DNA of 64,000 nt from Piliocolobus tephrosceles (taxonomy: Eukaryota > Chordata > Mammalia > Primates > Cercopithecidae): the NCBI RefSeq assembly GCF_002776525.5, contig NC_045441.1, forward strand, positions 92,031,298 to 92,095,297, read 5' to 3'. Below are positions 10,588 through 20,668 of the stretch, piece after piece. The notes under the pieces are model-generated. The model saw only the letters and a program-made list of their open reading frames with translations, was not told the origin of the DNA and searched no databases. Each line of letters starts with the position of its first letter. Position 1 is the first letter of the stretch. A program made the translations under genes and the position numbers.

Positions 10588-10709
10588 AATGGTTAATACT
10601 GTCAACCTGATTGGATTGAAGGATACAAAGTATTGATCCTGGGTGTGTCTGTGAGGGTGTTGCCAAAGGAGATTAACATTTGAGTCAGTGAACTGGGAGA
10701 GGCAGACCC
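10588..10709 (+). mobile_element. LTR-like interspersed repeat fragment (family unassigned)
   Basis: The block from GTCAACCTGATTGGATTG through GTATTGATCCTGGGTGTG and GTTGCCAAAGGAGATTAACA to GAGAGGCAGACCCA is a familiar high-copy primate repeat start, probably of LTR origin, but the subfamily is not certain. It ends abruptly where ERV-L integrase sequence begins, so the junction near 10705-10711 may reflect recombination or insertion through shared bases. Confidence 0.6.
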
Positions 10710-10710
10710 A

Positions 10711-11160
10711 GCTACTTGCTGGCAGATTGATTACATTGGACCTCTTCTATCATGGAAAGGGCAGCAGTTTGTCCTCACCAGAATAGACACTTACTCCAGA
10801 TATGGGTTTGCCTATCCTGCATGCAATGCTTCTGCCAAAGCTGCTATCCTTGGACTCATGGAATGCCTTATTCACCATCATGATATTCCACATAGTGGTG
10901 CCTCTAACCAAGGCACTCACTTTATGGCTAAAGAAGTGCGGCAGTGGGGTGATGCTCAGGAAATTCACTGGTATTACCATGTTCCCCATCATCCTGAAGC
11001 AAGTGGAATGACCTTTTGAAGCCACAATTACAATGCTAACTAGGTGACAATACCTTCCAGGGCTGGGGCAAAGTTATCCAGAAGGCTGTGTATGCCCCAA
11101 ATCAGCACTCAGTACCAATATATGGTACTGTTTCTCCCATAGCCAGAACTTAGGGGTCCA
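10711..11160 (+). pseudogene. ERV-L integrase remnant, 5'-truncated
   Basis: Relic of the ERV-L pol integrase, which normally joins retroviral DNA to the host genome. The frame from 10720 (WQIDYIGPL) keeps the first catalytic Asp (codon 10729-10731). 59 codons later the motif reads SNQGTHF, with Asn where the second Asp is expected (10906-10908). At the position 36 residues on, where the family has the catalytic Glu, the frame reads Phe, and a TGA stop follows. The N-terminal HHCC zinc-finger part is absent. Beyond the stop, degraded integrase C-terminal sequence continues to about 11160. Dead copy; the nearby antisense open frame (10750-11025) is only its shadow. Confidence 0.85.
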
Positions 11161-11164
11161 GGAA

Positions 11165-11640
11165 TCAAGAGGCAGAAGTAGAAATGACATCATTCACCAT
11201 CACCACTAGTGACCCACCAGCAAAATGTTTGCTTCCTGTTCCCACAACATTATGTTCTGCTGACCTAGAGGTCTTAGTTCCAGAAGGAGGAATGCTGTCA
11301 CCAGGAGATGCAACAATGATTCCATTAAACTGGAAGTTGAGATTGCCACCTGGCCACTTCCGGCTCCTCCTACCTCTAAGTCAACAGGCTAAGAAGGGAG
11401 TTACAGGGTTGGCTGGAGTTACAGTTGGCTTGACCCAGACTATCAAGATGAAATTACTCTACTACTCCACAGTGAAGGTAAGGAAGGGTATATGTGGAAT
11501 ACAGAAGATCCTTTCAGGCATCTTTTAGTATTACCATGCCCTGTGATTAAGGTCAATAGGAAACTACAACAACCCAATCCAGGCAAGACTACAAATGACC
11601 TAGACCTTTAAGGAATGAAGATTTTGGTCACTCCACTAGG
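11165..11640 (+). pseudogene. ERV-L dUTPase remnant with frameshift
   Basis: ERV-L elements are unusual in carrying a dUTPase domain 3' of integrase in pol; the enzyme hydrolyses dUTP to limit uracil in viral DNA. The frame 11184-11528 contains VLVPEGG, WKLRLPPGHF and LLLPLSQQAKKGV. After GLAGV, a local duplication of about 11 bp near 11420-11435 shifts the frame, and the conserved DPDYQDEI block is read in another frame, which stays open to a stop near 11610. Being directly downstream of the integrase relic in the same orientation supports the ERV-L call. Non-functional. Confidence 0.82.
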
Positions 11641-11730
11641 TAAAAAACCATGACCTGCTGAGGTGTTGCTGAAAGCAAAGGGAATATAGAATGGGTAGAG
11701 AAGTACATTTGTTTGCAGAACATGGATCAT

Positions 11731-12040
11731 CTTTTTGTTTTGTTTTGTTTTGTTTTTCTTTTTTGAGATAGAGTCTCACTCTGTTGCCAGGCTGGAATGC
11801 AGCTGAGTTGAGATCTCGGCTCAACCTCTGCCTCCCGGGTTCAAGCGATTCTCCTGCCTCAGCCTCCCGAGTAGCTGGGAATACAGGCATGTGCCACCAC
11901 ACCGAGTTAATTTTTGTATTTTTAGTAGAGACGGGGTTTCACCATGTTAGGCAGGGTGGTCTCAATCTCCTAACCTCATGATCTGCCTGCCTCGGCCTCC
12001 CAAAGTGCTAGGATTACAGGCATGAGCCACCACACCTGGC
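11731..12040 (-). mobile_element. AluS SINE, full length, antisense, with target duplications
   Basis: Antisense Alu with a (TTTTG)n start, GAGATAGAGTCTCACTCTG, CTCCTGCCTCAGCCTCCCG, TTTTTAGTAGAGACGGGG and CCACCACACCTGGCC. Flanked by CAGAACATGGATC (from 11716) and CAGAACATGTATC (from 12041), a 13-bp target duplication with one mismatch. It inserted into or beside ERV-L sequence. Confidence 0.93.
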
Positions 12041-12443
12041 CAGAACATGTATCTTCTAAAGCTGAATTCGACTGTATGTAATTTTAAAACCATTTAATGG
12101 CTGGTAGTTTTGGTAAAGCAGTGTGGAGAGAAGAGGAAGAAAAGGTATCCAAATAGCAATGAAAAGGAGAAAGAATGAGTAGAGAAACTGTTAGGAAAGG
12201 GAGTGAGGGAGACAGAAGAAACAAAGATAGATAAGGGGGACAACTGTGGAAATACCATTTAACTGGAGGAGAAAAGGAGAGAAAGAGAGATAAGAGAAAT
12301 CTCTATTGAAAAAGCTCAATCAATGAAGAAAGTAAATATACCATCTCTGTTCTAAGCAAATTCACTTGGACACCCAGGACTGGATATATTGGATTCTAAT
12401 GAATTTTTAACAATGAAAAATAATTTTACCTTTTTTTCTTTCC
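12041..12443. other. No recognised feature; partly GA-rich (about 400 bp)
   Basis: Possible decayed tail of the ERV-L fragment at the left; 12120-12300 is purine-rich with GAGAAAGAGAGATAAGAG-type sequence. No gene seen. Confidence 0.5.
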
Positions 12444-12490
<47 letters not shown>

Positions 12491-12500
12491 NNNNNNNNNN

Positions 12501-12565
<65 letters not shown>

Positions 12566-12581
12566 TTTCTTTCTTTCTTTC
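12444..12581. repeat. (TTTC)n microsatellite interrupted by a gap
   Basis: About 30 visible TTTC/CTTT units on both sides of ten Ns. The true length is unknown because the assembly is broken inside the array. The T/C-rich array abuts an antisense Alu, a common origin for such repeats. Confidence 0.97.
12491..12500. other. Assembly gap (10 N)
   Basis: Ten Ns in the TTTC array. The gap size is probably nominal. The open frame spanning it is an artefact. Confidence 0.99.
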
Positions 12582-12599
12582 ATTTTTTATTTTTATTTA

Positions 12600-12894
12600 T
12601 TTATTTATTTTTTGAGACAGGGTCTCACTCTGTTACCCAGGCTGGAGTTCGGCGTCATAATCATGGCTCACTGCAGCCTTGACTTCCTAGGCTAAAGCAA
12701 TCCTCCCATTTCAATCTCCAGAATAGCTGGGACTAAAGGCACAGGCCACTGTTCCTGGCTAATTTTTGTATTTTTTGTAGAGAAAGTGTCCAACTATGTT
12801 GCCCAAGTTGGTCTGGACTCCTGGGCTCAGGCTATCCTCCCACCTTGGGCTCCCAAAGTGCTAGGATTACAGGTGTGAGGCATCCTGCCCAGCC
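12600..12894 (-). mobile_element. AluJ SINE, antisense
   Basis: TTTATTTATTTATT start, then GAGACAGGGTCTCACTCTG, CACTGCAGCCTTGACTTCC, GAATAGCTGGGACTAAAGGC, TTGCCCAAGTTGGTCTGG and CCAAAGTGCTAGGATTACAG. J-grade features (GCAGCCTTGA) with many changes. Confidence 0.92.
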
Positions 12895-13049
12895 ACTTTG
12901 TTCTCTCTTTCTTTTTTCTTTACATATTCTTCCTTTACTCTTTCCGTAGGAATGGTTACATTTTAACATTTTATAATATCTATGGGAAGCCACTTCAGCT
13001 AGTCTGAGCTGTTCACAGAGTTCTCCTATTGCCATGACCGAATTGTTTA

Positions 13050-13185
13050 CTATGGCTCCCCGCTGCCCTTAGACCAAATGGCTGATTTCATGAGAGTAGG
13101 GATGGTGGTTTATTCACCCCTATACAGCAGCTAACCTAATTCCTGGCACATTGCAAACACCTCAAAATATTAATAAATACAATTC
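13050..13185 (+). mobile_element. L2 LINE 3'-end fragment
   Basis: GAGAGTAGGGATGGTGG, then a TATACAGCAGC...CCTAATTCCTGGCACATTGC stretch and ATATTAATAAATA, matching the L2 3' block around 'gcctggcacatag...caataaat'. Confidence 0.65.
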
Positions 13186-15884
13186 AATAATTAATCAGAT
13201 GTCTTCACCAAATTTTCTAGCCTCCTAGCTAAACTTCCAAATATGGAAAACAAAGGAAATAACAGCACAACTCCATTTAGAACAGAACAAAGGGAAGGGA
13301 GGAGATGAAGATGATGTAAGATGTGATACCTTCTATTTTGCACCAAATTTAAGATTATTTTTATTTTACCTCACAATTTGCCATAAGAAAGCTAGAAGTT
13401 TTTGTTTATCCTTTCTACATATTTCAGCTTGGAAATGATATTTTTAGCTATATATTTATTTTAACAAAATCACACCACAGCAAAATGACTTGGGCACCCT
13501 GTAAAATTTATAATGAAGGGATCTTATGTGTCAATCAATGGTGTACAGACATGTTGCTCAGAATACTGCTCCCTTATTTTTCTACATAATGATCACATTT
13601 GGGAGAACTGGCCTTTTTCCAGGTCCAATGTGCTTTGCTGTTGGGATCTTACATCCCACTTGATGAGGTCTTCTTGGCAACGTTACCCTACAGCAAAACC
13701 ATGACATAGAGTAAGGGCTCCTTGACTTTTGTCCTCCATTTCTGCTCCTTGCTGTCAGCCCCCCAAGCCCTTATGCTATCCCAGAGGGCATTGCTCTTGG
13801 GTGGTTACTCCCTCTTCTGCCATTCCTGATAGACTATATTCCCAGTCTGCTTCCCATGTAAGTGCACATGTGTGCACACACACACACGCATACACACATA
13901 CACACACACAGTGGCACCCCTTCCAGCGTGATATTCTGAGGTTAATCTTAAAGTCTAACTCTTCACCAGAGTTAATTTATACTTAAAAAAAACCAAAGCA
14001 TCTATGCAGATGGTTAAAAATCAAGTAATTTAGAGGAACTTAGAATGAAAATCATCAGTTGCCTGCTTGAATTCCAGTTTCTCATTTTAGAAGCAGACGG
14101 AAATTTTATGGCTTTTGGCTGCTTATACTCTTATTTCTTTATCTTTTAAAAAATCATTTCTACACATAATTTACTTCATGCTTTTACCTCTAAGAATTTA
14201 TCTTACACTTCTCACCTCTCTCTTTCCTCCTCCAATATATTTCTATCATATCCTTACTTCCCTTATAATTCAAATTACATTCATCATAGAAGTGGAAGGC
14301 TCAAATATTCTACAGCTATTATCATTATTATACAGCCATGAAAACTCACATTTGTGAAGACAAGTTAATAACATGGTAAAATATTGACCACTTAAAATAC
14401 CACTTAAAAATGCATATTTATTAATATGATGTGATTCAAATTCTATAAAATATATATATTTTACACAATAAAATTATAGAAAAGGAATACATAATAGAGT
14501 TGTAAAGTTCAATTCAGTAGAAAAAGATTATAGATAATTTTAACTTTCCTGTTTGTATTTTTCTACATATTTCTAAAACAAATACATGTCACTTATAATT
14601 TTAAAAATTAAGGGAGAAAATAACCCTTTGATAAGTACAAGGAATTAATACATATAGTGAATTTTAACCCCATGGTAAGGCTAATTTTAGGCCATGTTCC
14701 TCCCATTATATAAACTTTGGAGCGCTTATCTCACCCAAATCCTTCTTTTCCACTCAAAATATGCAAACTGATGACAGGCTGGAGATCCAAATCACTATAA
14801 AAATTCAGGACATCATCCGAACTTTTAAAAATGAAAATCCAACAGTTTTAATTAAGTGCATAATACATATGTATGAGTGCATTGTCTTTTGTAATAGAAG
14901 ACACAGCTGTTGGGTATGGGTTTTAAATTTACAATTTACAATTTTGTAATCCTATGCTAATGATCTAAAGAAAAAAGGAAATGGCAGACAACAACATTCT
15001 GCGTTAACATTAAATGTTCTCAATGCCAGAGGAGTCCTCACTATGTCAGTATTAATTAAAAGCATTTTCTTTTACAGTAGCATATTTTCTTATGGCTGTG
15101 TCTCCCATCTCTAAAAGCATACCAAATTTCTTTTAATGAAGAATTCTTTGTGTATTGCTGAATTTAAGAAATTGTATCTTATTCCCAATATTCAAGATTA
15201 TATAATCTAATGAACGCAGCTGGAAATATTTTGCATAAAGTAAGAAGAGAGTAGGAATGGCTGAGTTATGTTTCTCTCCAGTCCCCAAGAAATTACAGCT
15301 GACCCGTCCACACCCTGTTCTGCCCACAAGAGCTTCCTCCCTCCATCTGGGCATTGACAACTGAAACAGGATTTTTCAGATCTGATTCCATCAGCCCACA
15401 TCCTTCCATTTAACTGCTGGCAGTCTATCCAACTGCTTTTGGGTCAGTCTGGTTGTTTCCTGCCCAGAGAAAGCAGACAAATGGTAAAACTTTTTGCATG
15501 TGTCTCCTTGAGACCCAAATTGACTAGCCACGTGGACCTGCCTAGGAGTTGGCATCTTTTCCTTAGAATGAGGAATTTGTGACTTGCTCCTTATTTGGCC
15601 TGCTAGCATGGTCTCTTTGTCTTTCTGCTCCCCTTGCTTTTTAGCCAGAGAAGACAGGAGGAACTGCTTATCTCTCTTTTGTTTCACTACCCTATCAGCT
15701 TTAGGTGCCTGTGAAAGCTAGAGACTGTCTTCCTCCCAGTCCCTAATTAGAGGTCCCCATTCTCAGGGTTTCTTCTATTTCTCTGCCCTGATTCCTCCAC
15801 CAAAGTCAGGAGTACCATCAACCAATCTGCAATTACAGTAGATATTAGCATCTCTACTGCCTGGGATATTGGCCCCACGTTTTT
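13186..15884. other. Long stretch without recognised gene or repeat (about 2.7 kb)
   Basis: AT-rich. Contains only the CA repeat at 13875-13911. The antisense frame at 15391-15687 (98 codons, basic, Gln/Lys-rich) and other open frames match no family I know and lack supporting signals. Confidence 0.5.
13875..13911. repeat. (CA)n microsatellite, imperfect
   Basis: CACACACACACACGCATACACACATACACACACAC-type run, about 37 bp with interruptions. Confidence 0.92.
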
Positions 15885-16120
15885 AGCTTTATGGCCTTGA
15901 TCAAGGCACTTAACATTTCTGTGCCTCAGTCTCCCTACCTGTAAAACAAATAATACTAGTACCTACATCATTGTTATAGTAAGAATGAAATGAGATCATG
16001 TATATATATATATGATTATATATATACACACACACCCACACGTACATATATATATGCTAAAACAATGCTTTGTACACAGTAAGTTCTATATAAATGTAGC
16101 TATTGTTAGTATTATAGAAG
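15885..16120 (+). mobile_element. MIR SINE, interrupted by a microsatellite
   Basis: MIR core in sense orientation: AGGCACTTAACATTTCTGTGCC, CAGTCTCCCTACCTGTAAAA, AATACTAGTACCTACATCA, AATGAAATGAGATCATG; then the TA/CA array, then the MIR 3' part CTTTGTACACAGTAAG and GTAGCTATTGTTAGTATTAT. Confidence 0.85.
16000..16056. repeat. (TA)n(CA)n microsatellite inside MIR
   Basis: TATATATATATAT followed by ACACACACACCCACACG and TACATATATATAT, splitting the MIR after its GAGAT(A/C)ATG block. Confidence 0.9.
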
Positions 16121-16135
16121 ATACATAAGAGTTTC

Positions 16136-16137
16136 AT

Positions 16138-16166
<29 letters not shown>
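16136..16166. repeat. (CA)n microsatellite
   Basis: Pure CA run of about 15 units ending in ATATAC. Confidence 0.95.
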
Positions 16167-16169
<3 letters not shown>

Positions 16170-16433
16170 TTTCAAAATCCCTGTCCAAATCAGACAGGGC
16201 ATGGGAAGGGCATGGGAAGGCTATTTAGCAGGAAAGGCAGTCCTAGCAAGAGAGAACTACTCCCTAGCTAACTGTTCCCAAGGCACAGCAGATCATAGTG
16301 ACAAGCAACTTGTTAATGAAAGCAATGATAAGATGCATTTTCTGGGTCATTCTGAGTCAAAGGAAATTAAGACCAAAGACTCTCAGGCTGGCTTAGTGCT
16401 AGAAATATTTGACTGGAGAATCAAACCAGCAGC

Positions 16434-16633
16434 CAAGGCTGCAGCCTCTACCTCCGGGACTTAAGCAATCCTCCTACCGCAAGCCATCACACCCAGTTAA
16501 CTTTTAAATTTTTGTAGAGACGGGGTCTGGCTTTGTTGCCCAGGAAGGTCTCGAACTCTTGGGCTGAAGCAATCCTGCCACCTCAGCCACCCAAAGTGTT
16601 GGGATTATAGGCGTGAGCCAACACACTCAACCA
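16434..16633 (-). mobile_element. AluJ SINE, incomplete, antisense
   Basis: GGCTGCAGCCTCTACCTCC through TTTTGTAGAGACGGGGTCTGG and CCAAAGTGTTGGGATTATAGG to CCAACACACTCAACC. The tail-proximal part of the right arm is missing and there is a small deletion before CAAGCCATCACACCC. Confidence 0.88.
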
Positions 16634-18039
16634 GGACTCGTCTCCATGTATGAGGATTCCCAGGAGAAATGAGACCCAGACAAAATTTTGGGACTAATTC
16701 AGAACAAAAACTGTTAAGCAATTTGTGTTAAGCAATTCATTTGGCAAAAAGCATTTAAGACTTCAGGTCAGTTCATAAGCAAGGATCTGACTCAAACAAG
16801 TCTCATTTGAAAAGGAATAGGTAGATTACGTGTTTTAGGTGAAGACTTGATGACTCATTAGACTTCACGCATCCCTCTGACTCAAATCTGAATCAGTATA
16901 CTAGCAGGTGGTGATACAGCTACTGGAAATGGTTAGGATCTTGGCTGTATTCCAATAACAGTACTATAATTTCATGCCAACAGCAAACCTTTCTCCAAAT
17001 TACACCCACACTATAATCAGCTGCAGAGGCCTTTTGTGACTATTTATAAAGGGCACCCTTTAATTCACCCTTATAATTTAGCTGGTAGTATTTGCTGGAA
17101 AAGTTTTAACAGACATGCAGAGCAAAGCCACTTCTATTAAGTGCACTGTCTCTGTTCTCAGTGTGGAGTACACCACACAGCCATGAAATGGTGACCAATA
17201 CAACTGTCACCAAATTCTGATATGAAAGTCTAATATTCCTCCCTTCTCAGCAATAGCAAACATTTTGGAGGTGCCACAAAAAAAGTCTGGATTGCGTTGG
17301 TCTGTGCCTGCCCAAAACCAAAAAGCGTAATGAAATTTGTAACCTTAAGTCATGTTGAGAGAATCCCCATTAACCAGTCTATCTTCTTATCAAAGAGGCA
17401 CAAGGAGTCCATCAAAGTTTTTCTAGAGCAACTACCGCTCACTATTGACCTGGAGATCTTGTTAAAATGCAGATTTTGAATCAGTTCGTTTGGGATAGGA
17501 CGTGAGATTGCTTTCTAACAAGCTCCTAGGTCACCCCAGTGCAGATCACACTTTGAGTAGCAACAGAATTGGTGGGAAGGATGGGAATATTTGGGGAGCA
17601 CTGTGGGTCTAATGGACACATATGTCAAAATTGTGACATTGAATCTTTTCAGTGGTTATGAAATCCTACTGGAAATTGAGATCTATTGAAATCAGTAAAG
17701 CTGATCCTTATACTGTCAGTCTTTATGGTCTCATTATTTTTACCATCATCACGATCACCACAGAAGTAGAGAAATAATATCCATAAATAGATTCAAAAAA
17801 TAGGCCCATGAATAAGAAGAGAGTTTGCAATTGCACAGATGACATAAATGTGCATATTTTTGCAGTTCATCACTATATTAGTAACCAAAACTACTCTTCA
17901 TTCAGATTTAAAATAAAGGAAATCAGCTGTTGGTCTTTCAGAAAGCCAATCTTTTATTCCCCAATGTTCTCATTAATAAAGTGAAAGAACTTAATTAGAT
18001 GATCTATAACTTTCTAAGTGTAAAATACTGTGATTCAAT
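16634..18039. other. Mostly unrecognised sequence with one MER5-like relic (about 1.4 kb)
   Basis: Apart from the hAT relic at 17440-17572 no feature is recognised. The 60-codon frame at 17297-17479 partly overlaps that relic and shows no known domain. Confidence 0.5.
17440..17572 (-). mobile_element. MER5-like hAT-Charlie MITE fragment
   Basis: GATCTTGTTAAAATGCAGATT, GAATCAGTTCGTTTGGGAT, CTAACAAGCTCCTAGGTCA and CACACTTTGAGTAGCAAC follow the MER5A/B pattern. Terminal repeats are eroded and the strand is tentative. Confidence 0.72.
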
Positions 18040-18562
18040 AAATTTTATTTTTTAAATGTCAATAGTTTTTGAGGAACAAGTGGCTTTTGATTACATGGAT
18101 GAATATTATAGCAGGGAAGTCTGAGATTTGAGTGTCCCTTTCACCCAAGTAGTGTACATTATACCCAATATGTACCTTTTTATCCCACACCCGTCTTCCA
18201 CCCTCCACCTTCTGAGTCTCCATAGTCCATTATGCCACTCTGTAATCCTTTATGTGCCCATAGCTTAGCTCCCACTTGTAAGTGAGAACGTATGATATTT
18301 GGTTTTCCATTCCTGAGTTTCTTCACTTGGAATAATGGCCTCCAGCTCCATCCAAGTTTTTACATAAGACATTATTTCATTTTTTTAATGAGTAGCTTTC
18401 TATGGTATGTGTATAACACATTTTCTTTATCTGCTCCTTGGTCAATGGGAACTTAGGTGGGTTCCATATCTTTGCAATTGTGTTGCAATAAACATTCATG
18501 TGTAAGTGTCTTTTTGATGTAATGACTTCTTTTCCTTTGAGTAGATGCCCAGTAGTGGGAAA
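18040..18562 (-). mobile_element. L1 LINE 3' end, antisense
   Basis: Antisense L1 3' UTR and ORF2 end: CAAGTGGCTTTTGATTACATGG, CCACTTGTAAGTGAGAACG, ATTCCTGAGTTTCTTCACTTGG, TGGCCTCCAGCTCCATCCAAG, GTGTTGCAATAAACATTCATG, TTGAGTAGATGCCCAGTAGTGG. L1MA/L1PB grade. Truncated on the right (L1 5' side). Confidence 0.87.
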
Positions 18563-18917
18563 TCTGATTTTTTAAATTCATGTGTGACATCTGTCACATC
18601 TGAACGTGAATAACACGTTATACCACATACAACAAAGTACCTTTTCACATGCTCCAAAACTGAGATGAGTAATGATAAAAATAATTTCTTATCACTCTTT
18701 CTAGTATATTATTCCAATCATAGTAACCAGGTTATGAAGTGAACAACCTCAAATATTTGAAGAGGAAAAAATGCTTGGTCTGAAAAGGGATTACTTGTAT
18801 ACTAATAGGCTTATTGGTTTGTTTGGTGATATTACTTAAAATTTTTTGTAGAAGTTCAATTTTCAAAATATATTTATTGCATATCGAAAATATTATATAG
18901 CTGAAATGAGCTTTCAC
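18563..18917. other. No recognised feature (about 355 bp)
   Basis: AT-rich single-copy-looking sequence between two antisense L1 fragments. Confidence 0.5.
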
Positions 18918-19092
18918 ATTTTTTATCATACTTTATGTTCTAGGGTACATGTGCACAACATACAGGTTTGTTACATATGTATGCATGTGCCATGTTGTTG
19001 TGCTGCACCCATTAACTCGTCATTTACATTAGGTAAATCTCCTAATGCTGTCCCTCCCCCCTCCCCCCTCGCCACAACAGGTCCCAGTGTGT
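18918..19092 (-). mobile_element. L1PA 3'-end insertion, heavily 5'-truncated, antisense
   Basis: Short antisense primate L1 tail: TACTTTATGTTCTAGGGTACATG, GTTTGTTACATATGTATGC, CATTAACTCGTCATTTACATTAGG and the C-rich CCCTCCCCCCTCCCCCC tract of the 3' UTR. CTTTCAC at 18911-18917 and again at 19095-19101 is consistent with a short target duplication. Confidence 0.9.
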
Positions 19093-19102
19093 AACTTTCA
19101 CT

Positions 19103-19659
19103 TTTGAAAGAATTCAACACGATTTTCATGAAAGCTTCACTGTTTCAGCAGAAGTTATTCAAGATATGTATAGTAAAACACCAATGAAATGACTATAGTT
19201 CCCCAAAACTCATACCAACTACAAGTACTTTTTCAGACAACTTGTCTATAATTTTTTTTTCAAATAATTTTCATTGACTTGCGAAGGACCCCTCTGGCTT
19301 GTGGGAAGCTATTTGAAAAACAGAAGATAAATCAATTATCATGAAAGATTCTACATAGTCAACTTTCAATTATTTAAATACTATCTAATGTATAGTTTCA
19401 AGGATTCTACTGTCATTCTTTCTGCCTAACTACCTATTTATTTGCAAACTAGGAAAAGACAAGAAGAAAAGGTGGACACTTTGTCTAAATATAGCCATTC
19501 TTTTATTTTTATAATGTATGAGAGCATGTTAGGATATTAAACACAACAATTAAGTATTACTATATTTACTTGCACAAATTTTGCTTATTTTGATTTTTTC
19601 CTACTAATATTTTCACCTCGGCAAAAGATAATGTTTATAACAATAATGATGATAATGGA
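19103..19659. other. No recognised feature (about 560 bp)
   Basis: AT-rich; no gene or assignable repeat. Confidence 0.5.
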
Positions 19660-19850
19660 GAAAGATTATAAAAATGAGCATTGTAAGACATTTTAATCCT
19701 CTAAAATGTCATTGTTTTATAGAAGAAAAAAATAAACTTCCAAGTGGTTTAGTAACTTGCCTATGATCACACAGCTAATAAGTGACAAACCTGATACAAT
19801 CTCTGGTTTTTCTGACTCCTAAGCCCATAGATTTTAATGTTTCATGTGCA
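19660..19850 (-). mobile_element. MIR SINE, antisense
   Basis: AGTAACTTGCCTATGATCACACAGCTAATAAGTG is the reverse complement of the MIR core; CTGACTCCTAAGCCCATAG follows as in MIR. Upstream decayed core includes CCTCTAAAATGTCATTGTTTTATAG. Confidence 0.83.
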
Positions 19851-20504
19851 TTCCTCAAATTTCTGCCCAAAAATATTTGAAAGGCTTCTTACAACATAGA
19901 ATAAAAAGTGAAAAGCGCTATTTAATAGAAACTAAGTGATACAGAATGCTTAAAACTTTGGTCTATTCTGTGAAAGAAAATTTAAAAATACAACAAAATA
20001 CCCCCTTTCCTATTTAGTAATTTGTTTATTCTTTATTTTTTAAAGAGAAAATATTTACTTTAGAACAGAAAGACAAAGGAAGACTGTGAAATTAAATAGA
20101 TTTTCTTTTTATAAAAATTGCCTGATATTTCCCAACATATTTACAAGGTAATCTTTCCAAGAGGTTAATTTCAGGTGCATGTGAAAATACAAAGTGAAGA
20201 AAGTGTTTCCGCGTCTGCCCACCATGCCCTCCCTCCCTCTCTCCCACACACAGTGTTGCATTGTAGGACCTGGAAAGAGGCTCAGCACATCCTAGGGCCC
20301 CAAGAATTATATATTGTTGATGACTGAAATGCCCATGGTGTGTACACACCCAAATAAGCCTACCCTCATCTTCAATTACAAGGAAAACTTTTGGGTCACC
20401 AAGTGTAATGTATTCGTGTCAAGCATTTCATCATCAATGCAATTCAACAATGTCCACCTCACCATCTCTTTAATGTCAATAACATGCCTTCGGTTCAAAC
20501 TTTT
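19851..20504. other. No recognised feature (about 650 bp)
   Basis: AT-rich left part; the right part around 20190-20300 is more GC-rich. No gene recognised; open frames at 20092-20349 (minus) and 20314-20547 (plus) look incidental. Confidence 0.5.
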
Positions 20505-20515
20505 TCCTTCCTTTT

Positions 20516-20617
20516 TTTTTTATTTTTATTTTTTTGTTATACTTTAAGTTCTAGGGTACATGTGCATAACGTGCAGGTTTGTTACATATGTATACCTGTG
20601 CCATGTTGGTGTGCTGC
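20516..20617 (-). mobile_element. Very short L1PA tail insertion, antisense
   Basis: About 100 bp: antisense poly-A (T-run), then ACTTTAAGTTCTAGGGTACATG and ATGTTGGTGTGCTGC of the L1PA 3' UTR. The target duplication TCCTTCCTTTT lies at 20505-20515 and 20648-20658. An inverted copy of the flank sits between the L1 5' end and the right target duplication (next entry). Confidence 0.88.
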
Positions 20618-20668
20618 TTCTCAAAAGAAAAGGAAGGAAGGGAACACTCCTTCCTTTTCTTTTGAGAA
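20618..20668. repeat. Perfect 21-bp inverted repeat, 9-nt loop, at L1 5' junction
   Basis: Left arm 20618-20638 (starts TTCTCAAAAGAAAAG) is the exact reverse complement of right arm 20648-20668; spacer AGGGAACAC. The right arm is the target duplication plus the next 10 bp of host flank, so the left arm is an inverted duplicate of target DNA laid down at the 5' end of the insertion. Confidence 0.95.

Noticed and set aside
10750..11025. Antisense 91-codon frame
   Set aside because: Reverse-strand shadow of the ERV-L integrase relic.
12389..12682. 97-codon frame with SFFL repeats
   Set aside because: Translation of the TTTC microsatellite, the N gap and the start of an Alu.
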